Source: Flavipsychrobacter stenotrophus (lineage in GTDB: Bacteria; Bacteroidota; Bacteroidia; Chitinophagales; Chitinophagaceae). From it: DNA of 35,258 nt. Made by a program: the position numbers and the translations under genes. Positions within the stretch are counted from its first letter, which is position 1, and each line of letters opens with the position of its first letter. The notes below the pieces were generated by a model, which saw only the letters and a list, made by a program, of their open reading frames with translations, ran no database searches and was not told the DNA's origin. The stretch is from assembly GCA_947379685.1 (NCBI GenBank), contig CANCOG010000002.1, forward strand, positions 1 to 35,258. Direction: 5' to 3'. Below are positions 25,001-34,976 of the stretch, one piece after another.

Positions 25001-28000
25001 TTATCTTATGAGGGTAACATCTCCTTTCTTCTCGAAGCTCTTACCGTCACAATCAAATTTAATTACGTAGAAGTAAACACCCATGTCCTGAGGAACTCCA
25101 CCGAAGGTACCGTCCCACTCCATATTGTTGTTCGCTGATTCGAAAACTGTTTGACCCCAGCGATTTTGGATACGGAAGTAATGGAACCTGTGGAAGCCAT
25201 TGTATATCGGACGGAACTTATCGTTCTTACCATCAGAGTTTGGTGTAAACGCTGTTGGGAAAGTAACCGTGCAACATGCGTTTGGCTGAATCAGAACACT
25301 GTCGGTACCTATACAACCAAATGCATTGGCAACTGTAAGCTTAACATATCCCGGTGTTTCGATCTTACCCCAGCATCCTGGTTTGTTAGTATGATGGAAG
25401 AAGTGACTTGGAGACCATGTATAAGAGTTCTTGTAGTCATTTGAATCAACCGCTGTCAGGTACAAGCTATCTTCAAGACAAATTGTGCCGTTAAAAGTAT
25501 GGGTGTAAATTCTTGCATCAGGTAAAGCTAACACCTTAACAGTATCGCCTACTGGCTTGCCTTTACAACCTTCTGCTGTGTAAGCTGTGAGTTTTACAAC
25601 GTGTACACCTGGTGTGTTCCAGTAGATGCTGTAAGGACCACCACTATTTGAATTTGAAGTTACAACAGTTGCACCATCAAAATCCCATGTATAATTGTCA
25701 GCGTTAGGTGCATGAGTAGAGAGTGCAATTGTAACGGTGTCACCGAGACAGATATTCTCCTTAAGGTAAGAAGTAGCTGTTGGCTGTGGTACAACATGAA
25801 TGGTAAGCGTATCAGATGATTTACAACGGCCACCGTAATCGCTTGCAGTAAGTGTTACTGTCTGGAAAAACAATGAATCGAACCTTACAACAACTGAAGA
25901 TGTAGTTGATGAACCGACTACATAAGCGTCGCCATTTGAAAGAACCCATGAATAACCTGCACCTGAAAGAGATGGACCGTCATAATTGAAAGTCAGCGTA
26001 TCGAACTGGCAAGTGTAAGGGCGGCTTTGTGTGATGTGGAAAACTGGCAGATACAATATTGTAACTGTAATTGCAGCCCTGTCACTTTCGCAACCGTTAA
26101 CTGTCTGGCTTACATACCATGTAGTGCTACCAACAGTACTTGTGTTAGGGGTTGGCTCTGTAGCAAGTTCAGTACCACCGGCTGCTGAAGTATACCATTT
26201 CAAATGCGTACCGATAGCGTACAAATGACCTGCAGTTGAGAACTGGCAATAAGTAGTATCCAGAACGATTGGTGGATTTGGCTTAGCTATTACAAGAACA
26301 GGATCGGTAGTGCGTGGGCTTACACAACCAGCAATTGTTTGTGTAACGTAATAAGTATCAATACCTGGAGTTGAAGTTGAAGGAGTTGGAGCAGTAGATG
26401 AGCCAGATACGCCTGGGCCATACCACAGCAGGTTAGTACCTGTTGCTGAAAGTGCCGATGGCAAATCATACTGGCAGTAAGTCTGAAGAATAACCGGAGG
26501 TGCTGCTGGTATTGGAGGATCAGTTAAGGTGATAGGTCCGATAACATTATACTGGCAACCAGAAGTTACTACAGAGATATGATCATAAACACCCTGTCCT
26601 AAGCCGCTGAATACAACCACTCCGGCAGATGATGCTGTAAGTACTACAGTGTTGCTTACACCACCAAGTGTGTAGCTGAATGTATCAGTAGAACCTGCTG
26701 GCAAACCGCTGATAGTAATAGAACCGTCATGTGCACCACAAAGTGTTGGGCTTGTTGAGCCAACCAACGTTAATACGGTTGGGCCAGGCTGTGTAATAGT
26801 AATTGTAGAAACAGTAGTACAACCGGTAGAATCAGTCACGCTGAAGTTATAGGTACCAGCAACCAGGTGAATAGCAGTTGCGGTAGTTTGAACTGGGGAT
26901 GTACTCCAGCTAAATGTATATGGCGGTGCACCGGAAGTCATAGTTGCCGTAGCGGAACCATCATTAAAACCATAGCACGAAACATTTGTAGTAGCAATGG
27001 TACTTCCAATATAGTTACCAGCAATTGTGATCGAGTCACTCTGGAAGCAACCTACCGCATCGGTAACGGTAAAGTAATAGGTAGTAGTGGTAGTAGGTGT
27101 AGCAACCGGATTAGCACAAGTAGTACAACTCAATGAAGGGGAAGCAGACCACACATAATCAAGTGGCAGAGCTACGTCGGTTGCACCGGTAGTAAGTGTG
27201 TAACTTCCGCTGCCTCCAAAACATACAGTTGTGTCATGCGTCCTGTGCAATACAAGGTGAGAAGGAAAAACGTGTGTATACAAAGTATCAGGACAACCAT
27301 AACCAGTGTATGGAGTCAATACTACTGCATATGTAGTTGAAGATGATGGGTAAGGGAGGCTACATGTTTGGAAAGTATCCAGAATTGTAGCAAACGTAGA
27401 AGAGTCATACCATGTATAATGTGCGTAACCTGATGGAGAAGACAATGCTACCGAAGAAGTATCACAACTTACAGTAGAGATCGCGAATAATCCGCAGGAC
27501 ATGTCAAGGTAGCCATAACCAAAGTGACCACCATAACCACAGTCACCGCTCGCAAAGTCAACGATTACAGTAGTTCCGCCGAGACCTGAAAGGTCGATAC
27601 TGGCGGTTGACCAACTCTTGTAACGTACGCTTGAACAGGAGAATGAGTTGTGGAAACCAGGCAATGAACCTGATGCTACGTAATTGAACTGAGAGCAAGG
27701 TATTGCAGAACCTGTAACACTGTCAAATGCATTCACCTCAAAACGGGGCTGAGCGGATGCACTGTGACTTGGATCTTCCAATACTACTGCATACCTGTAT
27801 ACAAGGCTGAAGTTAAGCACTCCTGTTGGTACGTGAATGTAATAACGGGCCTTTTCAGCTTCCGAACCGGAACTGTTGTTACCCAAATGGAAGGAGTAAC
27901 TTCCACCGCCTGGTGCTACTATTGGAAAGAAACCACAAGGATCGACGGCCGAGCCTGATGTAACCTGAAATCTGCCTGTGTAGCTGGAGGCAGCAACACT

Positions 28001-28165
28001 CGTTGGAGTACTGATAGGACAACACGTCCCTATATAGTAGTACCAAATTGAGAAGTCGCCATACTCCCAATCAATGTTTGGGGGGCAGGTCGATCCTTGT
28101 CCTTTTGATGAGAAGCATATTCCCAGGAAAAGCAGGATTAGGAGGGATGTTTTCGTACGATTCAT
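25001..28165 (-). CDS. Large secreted multidomain protein (PKD/Ig-like, SprB-like repeat) with T9SS type-B C-terminal sorting domain
   Basis: Signal peptide 'MNRTKTSLLILLFLGICFSSKGQ'. SprB-like 'VSCYGFNDGSATATMTSGAPPYTFSWS...LVAGTYNFSVTDSTGCTTVSTITITQPG'. Ig-like 'PPIVLDTTYCQFSTAGHLYAIGTHLKWYTSAAGG'. C-terminus 'FPTAFTPNSDGKNDKFRPIYNGFHRFHYFRIQNRWGQTVFESANNNMEWDGTFGG'. Confidence 0.93.
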   Translation of the reverse strand: MNRTKTSLLILLFLGICFSSKGQGSTCPPNIDWEYGDFSIWYYYIGTCCPISTPTSVAASSYTGRFQVTSGSAVDPCGFFPIVAPGGGSYSFHLGNNSSGSEAEKARYYIHVPTGVLNFSLVYRYAVVLEDPSHSASAQPRFEVNAFDSVTGSAIPCSQFNYVASGSLPGFHNSFSCSSVRYKSWSTASIDLSGLGGTTVIVDFASGDCGYGGHFGYGYLDMSCGLFAISTVSCDTSSVALSSPSGYAHYTWYDSSTFATILDTFQTCSLPYPSSSTTYAVVLTPYTGYGCPDTLYTHVFPSHLVLHRTHDTTVCFGGSGSYTLTTGATDVALPLDYVWSASPSLSCTTCANPVATPTTTTTYYFTVTDAVGCFQSDSITIAGNYIGSTIATTNVSCYGFNDGSATATMTSGAPPYTFSWSTSPVQTTATAIHLVAGTYNFSVTDSTGCTTVSTITITQPGPTVLTLVGSTSPTLCGAHDGSITISGLPAGSTDTFSYTLGGVSNTVVLTASSAGVVVFSGLGQGVYDHISVVTSGCQYNVIGPITLTDPPIPAAPPVILQTYCQYDLPSALSATGTNLLWYGPGVSGSSTAPTPSTSTPGIDTYYVTQTIAGCVSPRTTDPVLVIAKPNPPIVLDTTYCQFSTAGHLYAIGTHLKWYTSAAGGTELATEPTPNTSTVGSTTWYVSQTVNGCESDRAAITVTILYLPVFHITQSRPYTCQFDTLTFNYDGPSLSGAGYSWVLSNGDAYVVGSSTTSSVVVRFDSLFFQTVTLTASDYGGRCKSSDTLTIHVVPQPTATSYLKENICLGDTVTIALSTHAPNADNYTWDFDGATVVTSNSNSGGPYSIYWNTPGVHVVKLTAYTAEGCKGKPVGDTVKVLALPDARIYTHTFNGTICLEDSLYLTAVDSNDYKNSYTWSPSHFFHHTNKPGCWGKIETPGYVKLTVANAFGCIGTDSVLIQPNACCTVTFPTAFTPNSDGKNDKFRPIYNGFHRFHYFRIQNRWGQTVFESANNNMEWDGTFGGVPQDMGVYFYVIKFDCDGKSFEKKGDVTLIR

Positions 28166-28220
28166 ATTTATGGTCTTATATTATGTTTAATGAATAGGTA
28201 TTTCGATTCTGTGGTCTGCT

Positions 28221-28251
28221 AAATTACAACTTTTTCATTCTTATTACAACT
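28221..28251 (-). promoter_or_regulatory. Candidate promoter (TTG-N20-TAATTTAG) overlapped by direct repeat AGTTGTAAT x2
   Basis: The minus strand reads AGTTGTAATAAGAATGAAAAAGTTGTAATTTAG. The 9-bp direct repeats are at a 20-bp pitch, about 58 bp upstream of the 28165 ATG. Confidence 0.4.
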
Positions 28252-28870
28252 ATTAAGCAAATTTTGTATTTATTTTTGAAATTTCATACTCATTCTCCAA
28301 AAAAATTTTCAAAATAATCGTCTTTGCTGGCTTAGGCGCCGACTTAAATCTATTTTGGTAATGAGTTAGAAACGATAGTGGTTTAATTAATAAATCAGAT
28401 ACTGTAAGCCGCTTAAAACAATCCTGATTCCTTTAACACCTATATAGACAGGTGATTGACGTTAATTAGTTGGTAAAATAATTACATTATTTTTATCGTA
28501 AAGCGTAAAAGTCGGCATTTTTCGTTGTTTCACTTCATTTTTCAAAATTTCAATTCGTAAAATTCCTTTCTACCGCTCCCTAATGCGAGTGGCTTTCTAT
28601 ACAACAATCTAATTATCAACACTAAATACATTAAAAATATTAAACAATCATTTTAAATGACGATTTCCTGAACGAATGCCGATTTTTTAAAGGAAATAAA
28701 AAATATATGCCGTTGCGCAGCAAACTCCTCTCCCGATACAAGTTTACTTCTCCCAAACATTAATGCACGAACAAAATTGAGCACTTTTTGTGTTAGGAGC
28801 CTTATTTGCTTTCTTTAAGATTATGCGTATTTCAACGAATTAGGAACCAAAGGTGAAACGAAAACAGGAA

Positions 28871-30352
28871 CTATGCCTTCACAAGAAAATGCACAGAAAA
28901 AGTTGTGCCCTCGCCCAATGCGCTTTGCACTTCAATTCTTCCTCCAAGAGCCTCTACCTGGTACCGGGTAATGAACAAACCAATGCCCCTAGCATCTTGG
29001 TTCTTGTTAAATGTACTGTACATACCAAAAAGACGGGCACCATTTTTCTCCATATCAATGCCAATTCCATTGTCCTTAATATGGAGTACTAACTCATGGC
29101 CAATCTTCTCGATTGATAATTCCACGTATGGCTGGCGATCTTTAGCCCTGTATTTTATGCCGTTGGTAAGGAAATTAAGCAATATGCTTTCCAGGTAAGC
29201 CGTGTTGTATTCAAACGTTGTTCCCCGGGGCACATTATTATGAACCATTACATTGGCCTCTTTTATGTCCATAGCAATGAGCTCAAGGCAACGTTCTATA
29301 TATATATACAGGTCAACTGATTCCTGTTCAACATTTTTTTTGGTTTGTACCGCTACAATTTCGTTGAGATGATTCACAGTCTCTGTAAAACCTTCCGATA
29401 CCTGCCTCAGGTAGACCAGCATCTCTGACCGCTCCTCTTCCGATTCCGCCTCAGCTATAAGGTCAACCACACGAGATAGGTTTCCGGAATGTGATCTGAG
29501 ATTATGGGAAACGATATGTGCAAAATTGATCAGCCGCTTATTTTGATCGCTGATGATCTCAACTGACTGCAGCATCTCCTTTTCTTTTTCCACCGTTTCT
29601 GTCATATCCCTTACTGCGGCCGCAATCAATAAGCCCTCTTCTGTTTCCAGCGGGCTAAGACTAATGTCGACAGGAAATATCGCTCCATTTTTACGAACTC
29701 CATTGAGGCGGAATAAACTATCTGTTTGCTTTGGCTCGGCATGTTGAACATTTTTCTGGCTGCTGGCTATGTGCCTGATGACTGAGGCTTCCGGAGTCAG
29801 CAATTCAATAGCCTGGCCAATCAACTCATCTCTGGTGTAGCCAAAAACCCTTGTACACTGACTGTTAATTAGCTGTATGATGCCAAAAGAATCGGTGATC
29901 ACCATGGCGTCCGGAGCATTCTCCAAAAACAATTTGAACTTTTGTTCCGATGCGCGCAAGCCATCTTCCAATTTCTTTATAGGTGTGATATCAGCCCCAT
30001 GTACGTAAAAGCCACTAACTGAGCCATCCTCTGCAAAATCGGGATAGTAGGTTGCAATGTACTCCTTCCGTGTTCCATCGGGCAAGATCAGGTCACGCTC
30101 AAATACCTGTGTTCTTCCGGCAAACACCCCCTTTATATGAGGTGAATTTTTTTCATAAATCGGTCCCAGTAATTCCTTAAGTGCAATTCCCCTCATTTCC
30201 GTTTTCGACTTCCCAAACCATTCAATAAATGAATTATTTGCATAGCGGCATATCTCATCCTTATCCCAATAAGACAGCAACGCGCCTATCTTATCAGCAA
30301 TAACTAATCCAATTTTATTAAAAGTATCCGGGGGTGTATTTCGGTTGGGCAT
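28871..30352 (-). CDS. PAS-domain sensor histidine kinase
   Basis: Two PAS/PAC regions. 'FAHIVSHNLRSHSGNLSRVVDLI' (H box), 'LESILLNFLTNGIKYRA' (N box), 'HIKDNGIGIDMEKNG', 'ARGIGLFITRYQVEALGGRIEVQSALGEGTTFSVHF'. No receiver domain. Confidence 0.95.
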   Translation of the reverse strand: MPNRNTPPDTFNKIGLVIADKIGALLSYWDKDEICRYANNSFIEWFGKSKTEMRGIALKELLGPIYEKNSPHIKGVFAGRTQVFERDLILPDGTRKEYIATYYPDFAEDGSVSGFYVHGADITPIKKLEDGLRASEQKFKLFLENAPDAMVITDSFGIIQLINSQCTRVFGYTRDELIGQAIELLTPEASVIRHIASSQKNVQHAEPKQTDSLFRLNGVRKNGAIFPVDISLSPLETEEGLLIAAAVRDMTETVEKEKEMLQSVEIISDQNKRLINFAHIVSHNLRSHSGNLSRVVDLIAEAESEEERSEMLVYLRQVSEGFTETVNHLNEIVAVQTKKNVEQESVDLYIYIERCLELIAMDIKEANVMVHNNVPRGTTFEYNTAYLESILLNFLTNGIKYRAKDRQPYVELSIEKIGHELVLHIKDNGIGIDMEKNGARLFGMYSTFNKNQDARGIGLFITRYQVEALGGRIEVQSALGEGTTFSVHFLVKA

Positions 30353-30390
30353 AAATGTTTCGGAATTAGAAATCTATATTTTCCTACAGA

Positions 30391-30421
30391 CAAAGATAAT
30401 AGAATTTAAACGCTTATTAAA
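30391..30421 (-). promoter_or_regulatory. Candidate promoter TTT-N20-TATCTTTG for the histidine kinase
   Basis: Reverse complement of 'caaagata' at 30391-30398 matches TAnnTTTG about 40 bp upstream of the ATG. Confidence 0.4.
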
Positions 30422-30695
30422 ATGGGAGTTGTGAAGCGTTTGAAAGGCACTTATCTTGTTTTACGAATAACCATTTCAAAATGAGAATCACCCAAAGCAC
30501 CAAAATTCTAAACCAGACTTGGCAAATGCCCACTTTCCATCTGCACTCGCTCAATGCCTAACACTTGGTAGAGAGTATTGCCAATCCCGGAGGTTGCTTA
30601 TTTTTATGTTTTTATGCTAATATTTTTAGTGCCCCTGATAATAAATTGTACTAGGAGTTCCAATAAGATTTTCTAAGTCGGTTAATCGAATTTAT

Positions 30696-31046
30696 ATGAA
30701 GCATTTGGCGGAAGAAATTAATTATTTAAGTTTGAGTGATACCAGACTTTTAGGGATGCATATCTCTCTTGAAGACTATGTTCGTAAGATTGTACTAACA
30801 ATTGATCTTCAATCGCATAGTAATGAAATAGTTCAGCTGCATTTTGAAAAAGTTCACAAATACTCATTCTACAACACAAACGATTGTGAACTCTACTACA
30901 TAGTTGACTACAAGTTCATTATTGCAGATAACATGTACTATATTCCACTAGATCCGGTAGATATTTCAGGTTCTCCGAACGAAGAGGATAACGACTATAT
31001 TTTTGCTGAAAAAGTATCAATTACATACAGTAATATTGTTAAATGA
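30696..31046 (+). CDS. Hypothetical protein, 116 aa
   Basis: Plausible amino-acid composition and a C-terminal segment 'YYIPLDPVDISGSPNEEDNDYIFAEKVSI'. It is the only sizeable ORF in the HK/nrdJ intergenic interval. No confident family assignment. Confidence 0.55.
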   Translation: MKHLAEEINYLSLSDTRLLGMHISLEDYVRKIVLTIDLQSHSNEIVQLHFEKVHKYSFYNTNDCELYYIVDYKFIIADNMYYIPLDPVDISGSPNEEDNDYIFAEKVSITYSNIVK

Positions 31047-31190
31047 CTTCGATTCTCCGAAGTATTCCTTCTTCATTAAAAGTCAAATAAAAAATCACAG
31101 TCCGCCGTTTTCCTGACTCTTGCGGGCGTTTGCAAATCCAACATTGTACTCACAAACAAAAAAATCTCCTCACCACCCACCACACAAACA

Positions 31191-31217
31191 AAAAACCGCC
31201 ATGGAAATGACGGTTTT
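31191..31217 (-). terminator. Probable rho-independent terminator of nrdJ
   Basis: AAAAACCGCCAT-GGAA-ATGACGGTTTTT. On the minus strand the single mismatch becomes a G-U pair, followed by a T-tract. Confidence 0.75.
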
Positions 31218-31280
31218 TATGTTTAAACACACACTGTTCTTAAATTTGAAGGGTTTTATTTTTCCCGGGGTAATGCCCTG

Positions 31281-34200
31281 CTAGCTGCAACCAGTGGTTG
31301 TACCACAGTTCGGACACATATAACAGGTTCCGTTACGCATCGTTATGTTACCACACTGACGGCACGCTGGTGCGTCGGCGCTCGTTCCCATTAATTTTTT
31401 AAGATCTGCACTCGTATTTGCACTCACCCCAACCGGCACCGGTGCAACTACAGTTTTAGGCTTGGCTGCCGCTACTTGTGGCGCTGTTACCCGTACCTGA
31501 GATAATTCCTGCTGTTTTTGTGCTTCAAGCTCCTCCTGACGGGTACGTTTGTTAGGGTCTGGTACGTGTACCAGATCATCACGATCGAGGTATTCATACG
31601 CCAGAAGACGGAAGATATAATCGAGTACCGATGTCGCAGACTTAATATTTGGATGTTCCACCATGCCCGATGGTTCGAAGCGGGAGAATATAAATTTATC
31701 AACATACTCTTCTAGTGGCACACCATATTGTAAACCAACTGAAATGGCAATGGCAAAACTATTCAGCAAGCTACGCATGGTAGCGCCTTCCTTGGCCATA
31801 TCAATGAATATTTCACCTAGTGTACCATCACCGTACTCTCCTGTACGCAGGAACATAGCCTGTCCGCCAACTTTTCCCTTTATGGTATACCCTCTGCGTT
31901 TAGCTGGCAATTGCTTGCGTTCAACTATCCGGCTGAGTTCACGTTTCAGTTGCGTATCCGGACTATCCTGTACACGCCTGTTCACTTCTTCCAGCAGTTC
32001 TTCCACTGTCAGCCTGCTCATATCCACTATCTGGCCGGTGTCTGCTGTTGCAGCTTCTTCCTTGGCTTCTTCTTTATCTTTTTTCTTGCTGTCGCTCTTG
32101 GTGCTTAAAGGCTGGCTCAACTTAGAACCATCGCGATACAATGCGCAAGCCTTCAGGCCCAGCTGCCAGCTGAGGTAATAACAATCCTTAATTTCATCAA
32201 CCGCCGCTTCATTTGGCAGGTTAATGGTCTTGGATATTGCACCGCTGATGAATGGCTGAACGGCACCCATCATCCTGATATGTCCATGAGCGTGAATGAA
32301 ACGTTCACCCTTCTTGCCGCACTTGTTGGCACAATCAAATACCGACAAATGTTCGTTTTTCAGGAACGGAGCCCCTTCAACGGTCATGGTACCGCAAGCG
32401 TAATCATTAGCTGCGCTTATTTCCACATCGCTGAATCCTAATTCATGCAACAGGCTGAAATCTGGCGCGTAATATTGCTCAGGAGTAAACCCGAGGCGCT
32501 GCAGGCAACTTTCGCCCAAAGTATACACATTGAATACAAAGCCTGATTCAAACGCACTTTCTACTGCCGTATCCAGCTTCTTCAGTTCTTCAGCGATAAA
32601 TCCTTTTTCGCTCAGCGACTGATGGTTAATGAACGGCGCACCGGCAAACGTGCCATGCCCCTTCGCATATTTAACTATGGTATCTATTTCATCGGCCTTG
32701 TAACCCAACTTCTTTAATGCAGCAGGTATACTCTGATTAATGATCTTAAAATAACCACCACCCGATAATTTTTTGAATTTCACCAGCGCAAAGTCTGGTT
32801 CTACTCCTGTAGTATCGCAATCCATAACCAGACCAATGGTGCCGGTAGGTGCAATTACAGTTGCCTGGGCATTGCGGTAACCATACAATTCACCCATTTG
32901 CACTGCTTCGTCCCACGCCTTGGTAGCTGCCTTAAGCAGGTAATCGGGGCAATACTTGGCATTGATACCTACTGGTTTAATTTCAATACCCTCGTAAGCA
33001 TCACTGGCATCGTAAGCAGCAGCACGGTGATTGCGCATTACACGCATCATGTGCTCCTTATTTTCAGCATAACGTGGGAATGTACCCAGGCTGCGCGCCA
33101 TTTCTGCCGATGTTTTATAGGCAACACCATTCATAATAGCGGTGATAGCACCAGCTATTGCACGGCTTTCTTCGCTGTCGTAAGCAATACCACTCACCAT
33201 AAGCATAGAGCCAAGGTTAGCGTATCCAAGTCCGAGTGTACGGTAATCGTAACTCAACTGAGCAACTTCAGGTGAAGGGAACTGCGCCATAAGCACAGAA
33301 ACTTCAAGCACCACTGTCCACAGGCGTACCATGTATTCAAAGCCAGGCACATCGAACGTGCTCGTCTCTTCATTAAAGAAGCGGCGCAGATTCAGAGATG
33401 CAAGGTTACATGCCGTATTATCCAGGAACATATATTCCGAACATGGGTTAGAAGCCCTTATCGGCCCGCCTTCAGGGCAGGTATGCCATTCATTAATAGT
33501 AGTATCATATTGTGTACCTGGGTCAGCACAACGCCATGCAGCATAAGATATTTTCTCCCACAATTCCTTTGAAGGCATTGTTTTCATTACCTTACCTGTA
33601 CCACGGGCGGTCATTTCCCAGTCACCGTTATTGTCGAGGCACTTAAAAAACGAATTCGGGATACGTACTGAATTGTTTGAATTCTGACCCGAAACAGTTC
33701 TGTAGGCTTCACCTTCGTAATCTGATGCGTAACCAGCAGCAATCAGCGCAGCTACTTTCTTTTCTTCTTCTACCTTCCAGTCAATAAAGTTAACTACTTC
33801 AGGGTGGTCAAGATCCAGGCACACCATTTTGGCAGCCCTGCGGGTTGTTCCACCACTCTTTATAGCACCTGCTGCTCTGTCGCCTATTTTAAGGAAACTC
33901 ATCAAACCGCTCGATGTACCGCCACCGCTCAGTTTTTCACCTTCTGCACGTATGTTGGAATAGTTGGTACCCACACCCGATCCGTATTTAAATATACGGG
34001 CCTCACGAACCCACAGGTCCATGATACCGCCATCGTTAACCAGATCGTCATCAACACTCAATATAAAACAGGCATGCGGCTGCGGACGCTCATAAGCATT
34101 CAGTGAACGCTCCAGCTTGCCCGAAATCGGGTCAACATAGTAATGACCTTGTGCCTTACCTTCAATGCCATAGCTGCTGAACAACCCGGTATTGAACCAC

Positions 34201-34607
34201 TGCGGCGAATTTGGCGCGCAGCTTTGTAATAATATACTATATATAAGCTCATCGTAGAATACCTGCGCATCTTTCTTAGATGCGAAGTACCCGTGCTTTT
34301 CACCCCAGCCCCGCCAGCAATCGGCCAGACGGTGGGCCACTTGTTTTACAGATGTCTCGTGAGAGGTTGTGCCATCAGGCTGAGGAACACCGGCTTTACG
34401 AAAATATTTCTGAGCCAATATGTCGGTAGCTATCTGAGACCAATGGGAAGGAACTTCCACGTTGGTCATTTCAAATACCTTCTCCCCACTGGGATTCCGG
34501 ATAACCGATGTACGGTAATCATAATCAAACATATCAAACGCGGCTACGTCGTCGCGTGTATAATGTCTTTCAAACGAAAGCCCCTTCATTTTGGTAGAAG
34601 TACTCAT
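31281..34607 (-). CDS. nrdJ: Adenosylcobalamin-dependent (class II) ribonucleoside-diphosphate reductase
   Basis: 1108 aa. 'CAPNSPQWFNTGLF', 'SGVGTNYSNIRAEGEKLSGGGTSSGLMSFLKIGDRAAGAIKSGGTTRRAAKMVCLDLDHPEV', 'NPCSEYMFLDNTACNLASLNL', 'ATVIAPTGTIGLVMDCDTTGVEPD', C-terminal 'CRQCGNITMRNGTCYMCPNCGTTTGCS'. Confidence 0.97.
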   Translation of the reverse strand: MSTSTKMKGLSFERHYTRDDVAAFDMFDYDYRTSVIRNPSGEKVFEMTNVEVPSHWSQIATDILAQKYFRKAGVPQPDGTTSHETSVKQVAHRLADCWRGWGEKHGYFASKKDAQVFYDELIYSILLQSCAPNSPQWFNTGLFSSYGIEGKAQGHYYVDPISGKLERSLNAYERPQPHACFILSVDDDLVNDGGIMDLWVREARIFKYGSGVGTNYSNIRAEGEKLSGGGTSSGLMSFLKIGDRAAGAIKSGGTTRRAAKMVCLDLDHPEVVNFIDWKVEEEKKVAALIAAGYASDYEGEAYRTVSGQNSNNSVRIPNSFFKCLDNNGDWEMTARGTGKVMKTMPSKELWEKISYAAWRCADPGTQYDTTINEWHTCPEGGPIRASNPCSEYMFLDNTACNLASLNLRRFFNEETSTFDVPGFEYMVRLWTVVLEVSVLMAQFPSPEVAQLSYDYRTLGLGYANLGSMLMVSGIAYDSEESRAIAGAITAIMNGVAYKTSAEMARSLGTFPRYAENKEHMMRVMRNHRAAAYDASDAYEGIEIKPVGINAKYCPDYLLKAATKAWDEAVQMGELYGYRNAQATVIAPTGTIGLVMDCDTTGVEPDFALVKFKKLSGGGYFKIINQSIPAALKKLGYKADEIDTIVKYAKGHGTFAGAPFINHQSLSEKGFIAEELKKLDTAVESAFESGFVFNVYTLGESCLQRLGFTPEQYYAPDFSLLHELGFSDVEISAANDYACGTMTVEGAPFLKNEHLSVFDCANKCGKKGERFIHAHGHIRMMGAVQPFISGAISKTINLPNEAAVDEIKDCYYLSWQLGLKACALYRDGSKLSQPLSTKSDSKKKDKEEAKEEAATADTGQIVDMSRLTVEELLEEVNRRVQDSPDTQLKRELSRIVERKQLPAKRRGYTIKGKVGGQAMFLRTGEYGDGTLGEIFIDMAKEGATMRSLLNSFAIAISVGLQYGVPLEEYVDKFIFSRFEPSGMVEHPNIKSATSVLDYIFRLLAYEYLDRDDLVHVPDPNKRTRQEELEAQKQQELSQVRVTAPQVAAAKPKTVVAPVPVGVSANTSADLKKLMGTSADAPACRQCGNITMRNGTCYMCPNCGTTTGCS

Positions 34608-34670
34608 GCAATGCTTGTTTTTCTAGTTAATATTTGGTTTTTCGGGAGATATTTTCCTGCTGCGGGACAG

Positions 34671-34700
34671 CTAAATTATCGCATTCTGATGCTACGGCAA
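34671..34700 (-). promoter_or_regulatory. Candidate nrdJ promoter TTG-N19-TAATTTAG
   Basis: The minus strand reads TTGCCGTAGCATCAGAATGCGATAATTTAG, about 64 bp upstream of the nrdJ ATG. Confidence 0.4.
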
Positions 34701-34720
34701 CACAAAAGAAATTAACCTGT

Positions 34721-34807
34721 TGTGGATAACTAAGGTAAGATAGACAGGTAAAGGGTATTAAATTAAATCTTATGTATAAACTAAAGTTATCCCCATTTTT
34801 ACCCACA
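34721..34807. promoter_or_regulatory. DnaA-box-like cluster upstream of nrdJ
   Basis: TGTGGATAA (34721-34729, exact TTATCCACA on the minus strand), TTATCCCCA (34787-34795) and TTACCCACA (34799-34807), the last two one mismatch each. Confidence 0.5.
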
Positions 34808-34927
34808 GCAACTCACGGGAATTCCACAGGTACTCTGCAAATAAAACTACTTCAATGTTTTAAGATAGATGCCCGTCCGAACTGATTGCTAGGCTGAGTT
34901 GAATAATGATATAGTTCTACATTAAAA

Positions 34928-34951
34928 AAAGCTCCGTTTCCGGAGCTTTCT
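34928..34951. terminator. Rho-independent terminator of the right-edge gene
   Basis: AAAGCTCCG-TTTC-CGGAGCTTT stem. On the minus strand it is followed by the complement of A7, i.e. a T-tract. Confidence 0.85.
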
Positions 34952-34976
34952 AAAATATTCCTTTAAGCTGAGACGA

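Noticed and set aside
30895-30918. 'catagttgactacaagt' resembling a half of the 12576-12597 palindrome
   Set aside because: It lies inside the coding sequence of the 116-aa ORF, is not palindromic, and is probably coincidental.
31663-32178. 171-aa plus-strand ORF antisense to nrdJ
   Set aside because: Ser-rich shadow translation of nrdJ; no supporting features.
34608-34930. Cobalamin riboswitch upstream of the B12-dependent reductase
   Set aside because: I looked for a B12-box-like GCCACTG and an extended structured leader on the minus strand and did not see one. The predicted 5' UTR is only about 57 nt.
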